This document shows positions 16,786-24,848 of a DNA stretch of 64,000 nt, in pieces. The DNA lies in contig OY970387.1 in NCBI GenBank assembly GCA_963719485.1, positions 930,001 to 994,000 on the forward strand, in the 5' to 3' direction. The notes beneath the pieces were generated by a model. It was not told the DNA's origin, made no database searches, and saw only the letters and a program-made list of their open reading frames with translations. The translations under genes and the position numbers were made by a program. The stretch comes from Bog-473 sp963719485. Its GTDB lineage: Bacteria > Actinomycetota > Acidimicrobiia > Acidimicrobiales > RAAP-2. Each line of letters begins with the position of its first letter. Positions within the stretch are counted from its first letter, which is position 1.

Positions 16786-16812
16786 TGCCCCCGAACGCCG
16801 GGAGGAGGTGCA
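16786..16812 (+). repeat. DIR repeat copy
   Basis: TGCCCCCGAACGCCGGGA is followed by GGAGGTGCAC. It lies between divergent genes. Confidence 0.7.
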
Positions 16813-16858
16813 CCCGTCCGTCTTTGAGGCACTCGCCTACGAGCGCGAAGCTGTGGAC

Positions 16859-17554
16859 GTGAACGACGATGACCTGCTCGCCGAGCAGCGTTCCTACTAC
16901 CGGGCGCGAGCGCCCGAGTATGACGAATGGTGGCAGCGACGGGGTCGGTATCACCGGGGCGAAGAGCAGCTGGTCGAGTGGCAGCGCCAGGTAGCGGTCG
17001 TGGACGACGCCCTCACGTCCTTTGGTGCTGAGGGCTCAGTCTTGGAAGTGGCGGGAGGAACTGGTTGGTGGACTGAGCGTCTCGCACCGACAGCCGACCG
17101 TCTCACGGTTGTGGACAGTTCGCCAGAGGTTCTCGCACTCAACCAGGAACGGGTGGGACGCTCCGATGTCAACTATGTCGTAGAGGATCTGTTCGATTGG
17201 CAAGCAGACTCTACATATGACGCTGTGTTCTTCTCCTTCTGGCTATCGCACGTACCAAGGTCCCGATTTGGCGAGTTCTGGTCCCTCGTTGACTCATGGC
17301 TCACTCCTTCGGGCCGAGCGTTCCTTATCGACAATCGAAACGACCCATTGCCAGACCCGACTACGAAGGATCCATTCGTCGTCCGATACGACACCGACCT
17401 TCACCTGCGTCGTCTTAGCGACGGATCGCGGTACCGGGTAGTCAGTGTGATGTACGAGCCAGACGAGCTGCAGTTACTGATCGAGGCAGAGGGCTGGACG
17501 ACTGAGATCCAGGCGACGCGATGGTTCATTTTCGGCTCAGCCGGTCGACCCTGA
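16859..17554 (+). CDS. Class I SAM-dependent methyltransferase
   Basis: The 231-residue product has motif I VLEVAGGTGWWTERLA, the acid loop VVDSSPEVLAL, and the motif IV region YDAVFFSFWLSHVP. The N terminus LLAEQRSYYRARAPEYDEWWQR is typical of Methyltransf_25-like proteins acting on small or lipid substrates. The frame extends upstream to 16808, but that part overlaps a DIR copy; GTG 16859 is used, with GTG 16853 equally possible. Confidence 0.85.
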   Translation: MNDDDLLAEQRSYYRARAPEYDEWWQRRGRYHRGEEQLVEWQRQVAVVDDALTSFGAEGSVLEVAGGTGWWTERLAPTADRLTVVDSSPEVLALNQERVGRSDVNYVVEDLFDWQADSTYDAVFFSFWLSHVPRSRFGEFWSLVDSWLTPSGRAFLIDNRNDPLPDPTTKDPFVVRYDTDLHLRRLSDGSRYRVVSVMYEPDELQLLIEAEGWTTEIQATRWFIFGSAGRP

Positions 17555-17700
17555 ATTGCACTGCTCGCTGCCGGGCCGCGGGCAGCGTCGCCACTCGATC
17601 GCGTCCTGAGAAGCAACTGAGATCGGTGGCCATCGTCTGGAACCTGTACAAGACTCGTTTCTCGTCGCCACTTGGTTGACCCGCAGATTGGAGGGCGAGC

Positions 17701-17991
17701 ATGTTTGCAGTTATCGGTCGGGTGCAAATCAAGCCTGATCACGCCGACGAAACACTTGCGATGGTCAGCGATCATGGAGAAGCGATGCTCCGGAGTATGA
17801 CCGGATCAAACGGTGGCTACTGGGCGCGAACGGTCGATGGTGGGGATCTAATCCAGCATTCCTTCTGGCTGTTCGATACCGAAGAACACGCCAGGTCGGC
17901 CGAAGCGACCTTCAACACGCTGCGCGAGATGCCTGAGGCCCCCGCGGTCTTCGTCAGCGTGGACGTGTGCGAGCTCGTTGGCGAGGCCTAG
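17701..17991 (+). CDS. ABM-like ferredoxin-fold protein
   Basis: The 96-residue single domain starts MFAVIGRVQIKPDHADETL and continues with a central GGYWARTVDGGDLIQHSFWLFD sheet and a closing FVSVDVCELV strand, as in small monooxygenase-like or heat-stable stress proteins. GGAGGGCGAGC precedes ATG 17701. It is probably monocistronic. Activity unknown. Confidence 0.75.
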   Translation: MFAVIGRVQIKPDHADETLAMVSDHGEAMLRSMTGSNGGYWARTVDGGDLIQHSFWLFDTEEHARSAEATFNTLREMPEAPAVFVSVDVCELVGEA

Positions 17992-18298
17992 GTCGGGAGC
18001 ACACTCCAAGGGCATCCGCCAATACCCGAGCAGCGGACATGTGTCGCCGTACGCCGGTTGTGAGAGCACCAGCAGCCATGCAAGTGAGAAGGCATAAGGC
18101 GCGAAATGGCCTCCGTCCCAAGGCGGTTAGGAACGGAGGCCTTCCGCCCCGTCCCTGGGGCACTGCGACGGCTTGGCGCGACCGTCGTGCCGCTGGTACC
18201 CCGATCTCACGGAACAGCCAACTCCGTTGTCGACTGCCCGAGAAGATGAGTTCCGCCTGCGGCCTCTGATACCCAACTCAACGTCGGCAATATCCGAC
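17992..18298. other. Intergenic interval
   Basis: No coding frame is convincing. GC-rich inverted pairs are present near 18120-18145 but no T-run follows. Confidence 0.4.
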
Positions 18299-18345
18299 TA
18301 CCCCAGATCGCCGGTTCGGTGGAGCAGTTCGGCACAACTGGGATA
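18299..18345 (+). repeat. DIR repeat copy, full length
   Basis: TACCCCAGATCGCCGG is followed by TTCGGTGGAGCAGTTCGGCAC and AACTGGGATACC, matching the long tail seen at 3011 and 15428. Confidence 0.8.
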
Positions 18346-18387
18346 CCCATGAGCCGCCCCAGATGGCCAGATCTCGGGTCCTATTTT

Positions 18388-18741
18388 TCACGGCCCTTGC
18401 TCTCGTTCCCATCTTCTGAATTCGCCATCGGCGGGCTTCCACGCCGACCTGATCATGTCGTGAGGCAAGCCTTCGCCGACGACCCCGGTCTCCGGCAGAT
18501 TGTGTGCATCGACATCTGGATGTTCCTCCACGAAGTCAGCCATGCGGAAGAAGCTCTTGTGGGACTGGGATCCATCTGGACTCACCTTCCAATGCACGAC
18601 CCAGCGATCGAGGAATCTCGGCGGGGCGGGGGACGAGATCCAGTACGGCGCGATCTCCCAGGACTCTCGCGATTCCACGAACGCGACCACCTCAGCGTCA
18701 GGGATCTCCTCAACGGCACTCCGTACAAAAGGTCTGAGCAA
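18388..18741 (-). CDS. Hypothetical protein next to the IS3 insertion
   Basis: The frame reads naturally as SAVEEIPDAEVVAFVESRE, DRWVVHWKVSPDG and FRMADFVEEHPDVDAHNLPE, about 117 residues from a possible TTG at 18741. The IS3-family element lies 29 bp upstream, so the promoter or the original 5' end is displaced. A frame on the far side of the element (23491-23658) has the same strand and similar composition, suggesting one locus was split. No family recognised. Confidence 0.5.
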   Translation of the reverse strand: MLRPFVRSAVEEIPDAEVVAFVESRESWEIAPYWISSPAPPRFLDRWVVHWKVSPDGSQSHKSFFRMADFVEEHPDVDAHNLPETGVVGEGLPHDMIRSAWKPADGEFRRWEREQGP

Positions 18742-18813
18742 TGAAGCGTTCGGGTCTCCGAAAGAGCTCTGAACCGCCCCGGGATTGGTGACTGCTCCTG
18801 AGAGGATGGAGCA

Positions 18814-19112
18814 ATGCCAGAGAAGAGCAAGGCGGGACGAGGTCCTTATCCGCCCGAAGTCCGGGAACGGGCCGTGCGGATGGTCTTCGATCACCAAAGC
18901 GAGTACCCGTCGCAGTGGAAAGCCATCGAGTCAATCGCGGCGAAGCTGGCGATCAACCACGAGACACTTCGACAGTGGGTCAGACGGGCCGAGACAGATG
19001 CCGGCGAACGGCCCGGGCTGACTACCGACGAGCGGGCCCGGATGAAAGAGCTGGAAAAGGAGAACTTCGAGCTGCGCCGGGCCAATGAGATCTTGAAGGC
19101 GGCCTCGGCTTT
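18814..19112 (+). pseudogene. IS3-family transposase OrfA, 5' part
   Basis: The product has the IS3 OrfA helix-turn-helix (YPPEVRERAVRMVFDH and AAKLAINHETLRQWVRR) followed by a leucine-zipper helix ELEKENFELRRANEILKAAS. The frame breaks at the RIT insertion; joining 19112 to 22492 restores AFFARELDP and the normal OrfA stop at 22528, showing exactly where the element entered. Confidence 0.9.
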
Positions 19113-19207
19113 TATGTCGAACCAGCGGTTATGCGCAGTTGGACCTGATCGGTGAGCAACGTCGCTGGTGGGCAGGGTGGCGGCGCTCGGCGGATCGGCA
19201 TAATCAC
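19106..19207 (+). repeat. RIT left inverted repeat, 102 bp
   Basis: This is the exact reverse complement of 22363-22464 over all 102 positions I compared. It ends 54 bp before the first recombinase start codon. Confidence 0.92.
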
Positions 19208-19260
19208 GGTCTGAGGACCGATGCTTCCTCCTTCGATTCTTCGGAGTGAGGAGGCATGTC

Positions 19261-20457
19261 ATGTTGAAGCGGTGGTTGGCCAAAGTGAGCGGTCCGCTTG
19301 CGGAATACGCACCCGGATTTGCTCAGGAGTTGATCGACCTCGGGTACTCGAAGTCGGCGGCGAAGAAGCAGATGCATCTGCTGGCCCATCTGGACCGATG
19401 GCTCGAAATGGAGGGTCTTGGGGCTCGGGACCTGACGGCGGAATTAGCCGAACCGCTGTTCGTCACCCGGCGCCACGAGGGACGGTCGAACCTGTTGACG
19501 ACGAAGTCCTTGAAGCCTTTCCTCGGGTTCTTGCGCCGGACGGATGTGCCCGAACCGCCGACGGCAGCTTCCACTGATGCTTTGGACCAGATGGTCGATC
19601 GATTTCGACGTCATCTGAGCCAGGAGCGGGGCCTGGTTGACGGAACCGTCGCCTTCTACGCGGATGTGGCCGGACTGTTCTTCACGGAGCGTTCGGCGAT
19701 CGAGGGCCTTGTGGACCTCGGAGCTGGCGATGTCATTGAGTTCACTCGGCACGCGTGTGAGGGACGCGGCCTGTCGTCGGCTCGTCAGGTGGTTTCGGCA
19801 CTGCGCTCTCTGCTGCGCTGGCTCGAAATGGAGGGTGTGACCCCAGCAGGACTCGAGCAGGCGGTGCTCCCGGCCGCGGGTTGGCGCCCAAATCTGCCGA
19901 GAGGAGTCGATCCTGGTCAGGTAGAGCGTCTTTTGGGGAGTTGCGACCGGCGTCGGGCGATCGGCCGCCGGGACTATGCCATCTTGACCCTGCTGGTGCG
20001 CCTCGGACTGCGCGGAGGTGAGGTCATCCGGCTCGAGCTTGAAGACATCGACTGGCGCGGAGGCGAGCTCCTTGTGCGCGGCAAGGGTCGGCGACAGGAC
20101 CGACTCCCCTTACCAGCAGACGTCGGAGCTGCACTGGCCGCGTATCTGAAGAGGGGTCGGCCCCGAAGCTCGTGCCGTCGGGTGTTCCTGCGACAGCAGG
20201 CTCCGTTCGTCGGCTTTGCGGACACTGGGGCCCTCCGTGGTGTGCTCGATCGCGCCTGCAGGCGAGCCGGGATCGAATATGTTTCTCCTCACCGTCTCCG
20301 TCACACCGCGGCAACCGAGATGCTGCGAGCTGGCGCGCCCTTGTCCGAGATCGCACAGGTCCTGCGTCACCGCAGTCCGACGACGACATCGTTCTATGCG
20401 AAAGTCGACCTGGCTCGCCTGGTCGGTCTCGCCCGTCGTTGGCCTGGTGCGGCATGA
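19261..20457 (+). CDS. RIT tyrosine recombinase, first gene
   Basis: The 398-residue product has an N-terminal SAM-like core-binding domain and a C-terminal catalytic domain. LGLRGGEVIRL carries the first active-site arginine, PHRLRHTAATEML carries HxLR, RHRSPTTTSFYAK carries the late histidine and the nucleophilic tyrosine. ATG 19261 is chosen for AGGAGG seven bases upstream over a GTG at 19246. Its TGA overlaps the ATG of the next gene. Confidence 0.9.
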   Translation: MLKRWLAKVSGPLAEYAPGFAQELIDLGYSKSAAKKQMHLLAHLDRWLEMEGLGARDLTAELAEPLFVTRRHEGRSNLLTTKSLKPFLGFLRRTDVPEPPTAASTDALDQMVDRFRRHLSQERGLVDGTVAFYADVAGLFFTERSAIEGLVDLGAGDVIEFTRHACEGRGLSSARQVVSALRSLLRWLEMEGVTPAGLEQAVLPAAGWRPNLPRGVDPGQVERLLGSCDRRRAIGRRDYAILTLLVRLGLRGGEVIRLELEDIDWRGGELLVRGKGRRQDRLPLPADVGAALAAYLKRGRPRSSCRRVFLRQQAPFVGFADTGALRGVLDRACRRAGIEYVSPHRLRHTAATEMLRAGAPLSEIAQVLRHRSPTTTSFYAKVDLARLVGLARRWPGAA

Positions 20458-21380
20458 GCGAACTGCGAAGTTACCTGAACGAGTACCTAAAAGTTCGCCG
20501 TTCCCTCGGCTACAAACTCGAACGAGCTGGTGAGTTGCTCGACGATTTTGTTGCGTACATGGACAGCGTGGGCGAGACCACGGTGGTGTGTGGCCGGGCG
20601 CTCGAATGGGCCACCTCGTCTTCGGACGCCGGAGCGCAGTGGCGGGCCCAGCGGCTCGGTGTTGTGCGAAGTTTCTCCCGTTATTTGTCGGCGTTTGACG
20701 CTGGCACCGAAGTTCCACCTGTGGGCCTTCTTCCCTCCGGCAGGCGTCGCCCAGCCCCATTCATCTACTCAGACGCCCACGTGGCAGCCCTGATGATGGC
20801 GGCCAAAGGTGTGGGACAGCCACTGCGTTCGGCCGCCCTCCAGGCTGTGATCGGGGTGTTGGCCACAACGGGTCTCAGGGTGGGCGAAGTTCTTCGGCTC
20901 GACAGCGGTGACGTCGACTTCACACGTCGAACCCTGATCGTGCGCAATACAAAACAGGGCAGGTCACGTCTGGTCCCTTTGCATCAGAGCACTGTGGAGG
21001 CGCTCAGGGTCTATGCATCGAGGCGCTCTGCAGTCATGGCGAAACCGGTCTCGCCTGCACTCTTCATCTCGAGGCGGGGAACGCGCTTGGGCGCCGCGAA
21101 TCTGGCCGAGGCCTTCAATCAGGCCCTCGAGAGGGCCGGCCTGCCTGCGAGAGTCCGAGGTGCCGGTCCGCGATTGGGCGACTTCCGCCACACCTTCGCC
21201 GTGCAGACCCTGCTCGGCTGGTATCGCGACGGCGATGACGTCATGGCGAAGTTGCCCCTGCTCTCGACGTTCATGGGCCATGTGAGTCCGGCGTCGACTT
21301 ATTGGTACCTCTCGGCGTCCCCGGAGCTCCTCGCCACAGCAGCACTCCGCCTCGACACCCGGCTCGGAGATCTGTCATGA
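20454..21380 (+). CDS. RIT tyrosine recombinase, second gene
   Basis: The 308-residue product begins MSELRSYLNEYLKVRRSLGY and has the catalytic arginine in TTGLRVGEVLRL, a DFRHTFAVQTLLGWY segment equivalent to HxxR, and a late FMGHVSPASTYWYL carrying histidine and the tyrosine nucleophile. It overlaps the genes on both sides by four bases, implying translational coupling and fixed stoichiometry of the three proteins. Confidence 0.9.
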   Translation: MSELRSYLNEYLKVRRSLGYKLERAGELLDDFVAYMDSVGETTVVCGRALEWATSSSDAGAQWRAQRLGVVRSFSRYLSAFDAGTEVPPVGLLPSGRRRPAPFIYSDAHVAALMMAAKGVGQPLRSAALQAVIGVLATTGLRVGEVLRLDSGDVDFTRRTLIVRNTKQGRSRLVPLHQSTVEALRVYASRRSAVMAKPVSPALFISRRGTRLGAANLAEAFNQALERAGLPARVRGAGPRLGDFRHTFAVQTLLGWYRDGDDVMAKLPLLSTFMGHVSPASTYWYLSASPELLATAALRLDTRLGDLS

Positions 21381-22366
21381 CCGCGTTAGCTCCGACTCTT
21401 GAGGCCTTCTTCACAGAGCGCTTGATGGCGCAGCGGCGAGCGAGCCAGCACACCGTGGCGTCATATCGTGACACCTTCCGCCTCCTCTTCAAATACGTCC
21501 AAGGCGTCGCTGGCATCCAGCCGTCGCGCCTGTGCATCGAAGACCTTGACGCTGTGCTCATTGGGTCATTTCTCGACAATCTCGAACACGAACGGAAAGT
21601 CTCGATCTCAACGCGCAACACCAGGCTGGCAGCGATCCGCTCCCTCTATCGCTTTGCGGCCCTCCGACATCCCGAGCACTCAGCCGTTATCCAGCGCGTA
21701 TTGGCCATCCCTTCAAAACGTGCCGAACGGGCGATCGTTGCCTATCTGACTCGACCTGAGATCGACGCTCTCCTCGGTGCCCCTGATCGCTCGACGCCTA
21801 TAGGTCGGCGCGACCACGCCATCCTGCTCGTCGCCGTCCAGACGGGATTGCGAGTCTCTGAACTCGCTTCTCTGCAGCGTCAGGATGTGGTGCTCGGCGT
21901 CGGGGCCCACGTCCGCTGCACTGGGAAGGGACGCAAGGAGCGTGCCACTCCGCTGCTGGACAACACGGCAATCGTCTTGCGCGACTGGCTGGACGAGCGT
22001 GGCGGTGCGCTGGATGATCCATTGTTTCCTGGACCGAGCGGCAAACCGCTCACTCGAGGCGCAATCGCATGTCTCGTGGCCCGCCATGTCCGCACGGCCA
22101 ACGAATTCTGCCCATCGCTTGCTTCCAAGCGAGTAGCGCCTCACGTCCTTCGTCACAGCTGTGCCATGGAACTTCTCCACTCAGGAGTCGATGTCGCAAC
22201 CATCGCGCTGTGGCTCGGCCATGAGTCCATCCGGACGACCGACATCTACCAACACGCTGACCTCACCCTCAAAGAGAGGGCGCTGGCTCGAACCGCGCCA
22301 ACGGCATCTCCCCGCGGACGTTATCGACCGGAAGATCCCCTACTCGCGTTTTTGGAGGACCTGTGA
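21377..22366 (+). CDS. RIT tyrosine recombinase, third gene
   Basis: The 329-residue protein has core-binding helices (FFTERLMAQRRASQHTVASY) and a catalytic domain with TGLRVSELASL, PHVLRHSCAMELL and WLGHESIRTTDIYQHAD, giving the complete R-H-R-H-Y set. Its stop codon lies inside the right 102-bp inverted repeat, so gene and element end are fused in the sequence. Confidence 0.9.
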   Translation: MTALAPTLEAFFTERLMAQRRASQHTVASYRDTFRLLFKYVQGVAGIQPSRLCIEDLDAVLIGSFLDNLEHERKVSISTRNTRLAAIRSLYRFAALRHPEHSAVIQRVLAIPSKRAERAIVAYLTRPEIDALLGAPDRSTPIGRRDHAILLVAVQTGLRVSELASLQRQDVVLGVGAHVRCTGKGRKERATPLLDNTAIVLRDWLDERGGALDDPLFPGPSGKPLTRGAIACLVARHVRTANEFCPSLASKRVAPHVLRHSCAMELLHSGVDVATIALWLGHESIRTTDIYQHADLTLKERALARTAPTASPRGRYRPEDPLLAFLEDL

Positions 22367-22464
22367 TTATGCCGATCCGCCGAGCGCCGCCACCCTGCCC
22401 ACCAGCGACGTTGCTCACCGATCAGGTCCAACTGCGCATAACCGCTGGTTCGACATAAAAGCCG
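22363..22464 (-). repeat. RIT right inverted repeat, 102 bp
   Basis: This is the perfect reverse complement of 19106-19207. It includes the last codons of the third recombinase and is followed immediately by the palindrome at 22458-22491, with which it overlaps by seven bases. Confidence 0.92.
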
Positions 22465-22491
22465 TTATGTGGAATTCCACATAACGGCTTT
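22458..22491. repeat. 34-bp perfect palindrome at the RIT right edge
   Basis: The sequence is symmetric about a central GAATTC and starts with AAAGCCGTTATG. No matching copy exists at the left end. Its outer arm repeats the CGGCTTT edge motif in inverted form. Confidence 0.9.
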
Positions 22492-22527
22492 CTTCGCGCG
22501 GGAGCTCGACCCGCGACCGCCGCGATA

Positions 22528-23459
22528 GTCGCCTTCATCGACCAACACCGCCACCGCTTCGGGGTCGAGCCGATCTGCCGGGTGCTCTCAGAGCACGGGT
22601 GCAAGATCGCCCCGAACACCTATTGGGTGGCCAAGAAGCGGCCCCCTTCTGCCCGCTCGGTGCGTGACGACGAGCTCAAGGGCGAGATCCTCCGGGTTTG
22701 GGGCGACAACCTCGAGGTCTATGGCGCCGACAAGGTCTGGACCCAGCTCAACCGGGAGGGCGTCAGGGTGGCCCGCTGCACCGTCGAGCGCCTGATGCGT
22801 GAGCTGGGCCTCTCAGGGGCCCGACGCGGCCGGGCCTACAAGGTCACCACCCGCTCCGACAAGCGCCAGCACCGTCCTGCCGACCTCGTCGAGCGCCGTT
22901 TCAGCCCGCCGCCGAGCCCAACCGGCTCTGGGTGGCTGACCTCACCTACGTCAAGACCCACGCCGGCTGGGTCTACGCCGCCTTCATCATCGACGTCTTC
23001 TCGCGCATGGTGGTCGGCTGGCAGATCTCTGAGTCCTTGCGCTCGGATCTCGCCATCGACGCCCTCGAGATGGCGGTGTGGAACCGCAGCCGCAACGGCC
23101 AGGTCCTCGACGGCCTGATTCATCACAGCGACCGCGGCGTCCAGTATTTATCAATTCGCTATTCCGAGCGCCTCGACGAGAACGACATCGTCGCCTCGGT
23201 CGGCTCGCGCGGTGACAGCTACGACAACGCCATGGCCGAGGCCTTCAACAGCCTCTACAAGTGGGAGCTGATCTACCCCCAAGGGCCCTGGAGGGGCCTC
23301 GACGACGTCGAGTTCGCCACCCTCGGCTACATCGACTGGTTCAACCACCGCCGGCTCCACGGCGAGATCACCGAGGACAACTCGTACGTCACCCCAGCAG
23401 AGTTCGAAGCGACCTACTACCGTCAAACAGAACCCGCCGCAGAGGCGGCTACCCAATAA
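22528..23459 (+). pseudogene. IS3-family transposase OrfB with one frameshift
   Basis: The first part (VAFIDQHRHRFGVEPICRVL, then a helix-turn-helix around YGADKVWTQLNREGV) is in one frame. After a one-base indel near 22905 the rest continues in another frame: LWVADLTYV with the first catalytic aspartate, HHSDRGVQYLS with the second, and SYDNAMAEAFNSLYKWELI with the glutamate of the DDE triad. The complete IS3 catalytic core is present but split. Confidence 0.88.
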
Positions 23460-23490
23460 CCCGAGCAGTCATCGAACCCGGGGCGGTTCA

Positions 23491-23658
23491 CTCGATCACT
23501 TGGTCAACCTCTAGAGGCTCCATATACAGACCGTCCAGCACTCTCACCGCGTCGCCGTAGATACCCGGTCCGATGAAATGCAGGTAGGAAATATGGCCGT
23601 CGCCAAGGGGAAAGACGATCAAAGACCCGAGTTCCGTGCGCTGTGCCCCATCTGTTGT
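23491..23658 (-). pseudogene. Gene fragment cut by the IS3 element
   Basis: A 56-codon open frame reads LGSLIVFPLGDGHISYLHF, IGPGIYGDAVRVLDGLY and EPLEVDQVIE, then meets a TGA supplied by the IS3 terminal repeat. Removing the element extends the frame by about 19 codons to 18710. The composition is clearly protein-like, but the family is unknown. Confidence 0.5.
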
Positions 23659-23739
23659 TTATACAAGGTCCCCGCCTAGAGGAGGGCGAGCACAAGGGGT
23701 AACTTCAACGGTGGAAGACAGGCCGAACCACGACGGTCC

Positions 23740-24033
23740 TTACTGCTTCGTGTCGCTCGCGACCACCAATCCCTCGGTAACTCGCGGCGGGTTTGGGAAG
23801 AGCGCAGCAGCGTTATCCTCAACCCATTTATGCGCCACTGTGACGGACTCGTCGGCACCGGCTTTGTCCTCGAACACGCTGAGGGACGCCATAGTGCCCT
23901 CGCCAGCGTCAATCCAGTAGTAGGCGATGAAACCGCTCACTTCTTCAAGGAGAGGCATGAAGCTTTCACGGACGAGGCGTCCCGCTTCGGCGTCGTCTGT
24001 GATGCCCTCGTACCGCCGAACGGCTGCATACAT
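23740..24033 (-). CDS. ABM-like small domain protein
   Basis: The 97-residue product begins MYAAVRRYEGITDDAEAGRL and continues SFMPLLEEVSGFIAYYWID and MASLSVFEDKAGADES, the dimeric ferredoxin-like ABM pattern. GAAGGAGGTAAGCC precedes ATG 24033, which rules out the longer frame. Proteins with this pattern are often secondary-metabolite monooxygenases or simple stress proteins. Confidence 0.8.
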   Translation of the reverse strand: MYAAVRRYEGITDDAEAGRLVRESFMPLLEEVSGFIAYYWIDAGEGTMASLSVFEDKAGADESVTVAHKWVEDNAAALFPNPPRVTEGLVVASDTKQ

Positions 24034-24312
24034 CGGCTTACCTCCTTCGCTCACCCTTCTTGTGCACCGCCTGCGCTGACCTCCGGCTCCCCCCGCCGCA
24101 CTACCCACGCGGGCGAGCCGGACACAGCCATCATGGCCACCTCGGCCCTTGCAGGGCAAGGGTGCAGTCTCCCCGGCGAGAAACGGCAGTTCAGGGAGGC
24201 GACGCATACATCGAGGACGAACTTGGCTTGTTCCGATGGGGCAGGTCGAGGCGGATGGAGCGAGCCCACGAGGTTCGCTGGGCCGCAGCGCCGTAGCGCC
24301 CTCCCGCGGGTA

Positions 24313-24342
24313 TCCCCTACCGCTGGGTAGGTGGGCTCAGTT
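24313..24342 (+). repeat. DIR repeat copy
   Basis: TATCCCCTACCGCTGGGT is followed by AGGTGGGCTCAG. It lies just upstream of the YrhB/Imm35-like gene. Confidence 0.6.
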
Positions 24343-24364
24343 CCACGCTCATAGTGTTGGTGTC

Positions 24365-24640
24365 GTGGACGAAGTTGAAGCCCGCGAGCTGGCACGTCGA
24401 GAACTAGGTAGTGAGAACCTCGTAATCACGGACGCACAACGTATCGACCAGACCTGGGTAGTCTCCTACAACAGCCAGGAATACGTCGAGACAGGTGATC
24501 TTCGCTATTTCGAGACCGGACCCTCGTTGAGGATTGCCGCCTCAGATAACGGTCGTGTCGTGCGGGCACCATCCACTAGACCAACACGTCCGTCTGGAAG
24601 CAAGACCCTTGCAGAGTGGCTTGAAGAGTCTGAGCAATAG
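24365..24640 (+). CDS. YrhB/Imm35-like domain protein
   Basis: From GTG 24365 the 91-residue product has a helix EARELARRELG, then QTWVVSYNSQEYVETGDLR and a strand LRIAASDNGRVVRAPSTRP. The YNSxEYxETGD motif is the hallmark of the Imm35/YrhB domain, found both in toxin-immunity proteins and as stand-alone genes. No toxin gene is adjacent, so it may be an orphan. Confidence 0.7.
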   Translation: MDEVEARELARRELGSENLVITDAQRIDQTWVVSYNSQEYVETGDLRYFETGPSLRIAASDNGRVVRAPSTRPTRPSGSKTLAEWLEESEQ

Positions 24641-24848
24641 CAACCTTGACCGTTTGGCTATGTGCCCCCGTTCATTGCCGCCGCCGGGAGGGGGAGCACC
24701 TTGGGTTATGCGCCCGCCACCCAGTGACAGCGGCTGGACACACCGGTGATACCTTGCTGTCATCGCAGGTGGAGCGACTCCGCGAGAGGTTGTGCTCGAG
24801 ATGGGTCGCCTGCTGCTCAGACCTTGGCGGGTGAGAAGGAGGGGCTCG

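Larger units (their letters stand above)
19106..22491 (+). mobile_element. Recombinase-in-trio (RIT) element
   Basis: Three tyrosine recombinase genes overlap by ATGA junctions and lie between perfect 102-bp inverted repeats. The 7-mer CGGCTTT occurs at both edges (19106-19112 and 22485-22491) and is present once in the reconstructed target, so it is either a target duplication or the crossover. A 34-bp perfect palindrome occupies the right edge only. Layout matches RIT elements, which move as a three-recombinase unit. Confidence 0.9.
18770..23490 (+). mobile_element. IS3-family element interrupted by a RIT element
   Basis: The ends are 28-bp imperfect inverted repeats beginning TGAACCGCCCCGGG and sharing TGACTGCTC (18770-18797 and 23463-23490). 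They are flanked by a 3-bp direct repeat CTC (18767-18769, 23491-23493), as expected for IS3-family insertion. OrfA and OrfB are in the usual -1 relation. OrfA is split by the nested RIT element, and OrfB carries a frameshift, so the element is dead. Confidence 0.9.

Noticed and set aside
19261..22366. Tn554-type transposon (TnpABC)
   Set aside because: Tn554 has two tyrosine recombinases and a non-recombinase TnpC; here all three genes carry the recombinase active site, and the long inverted repeats fit a RIT element.
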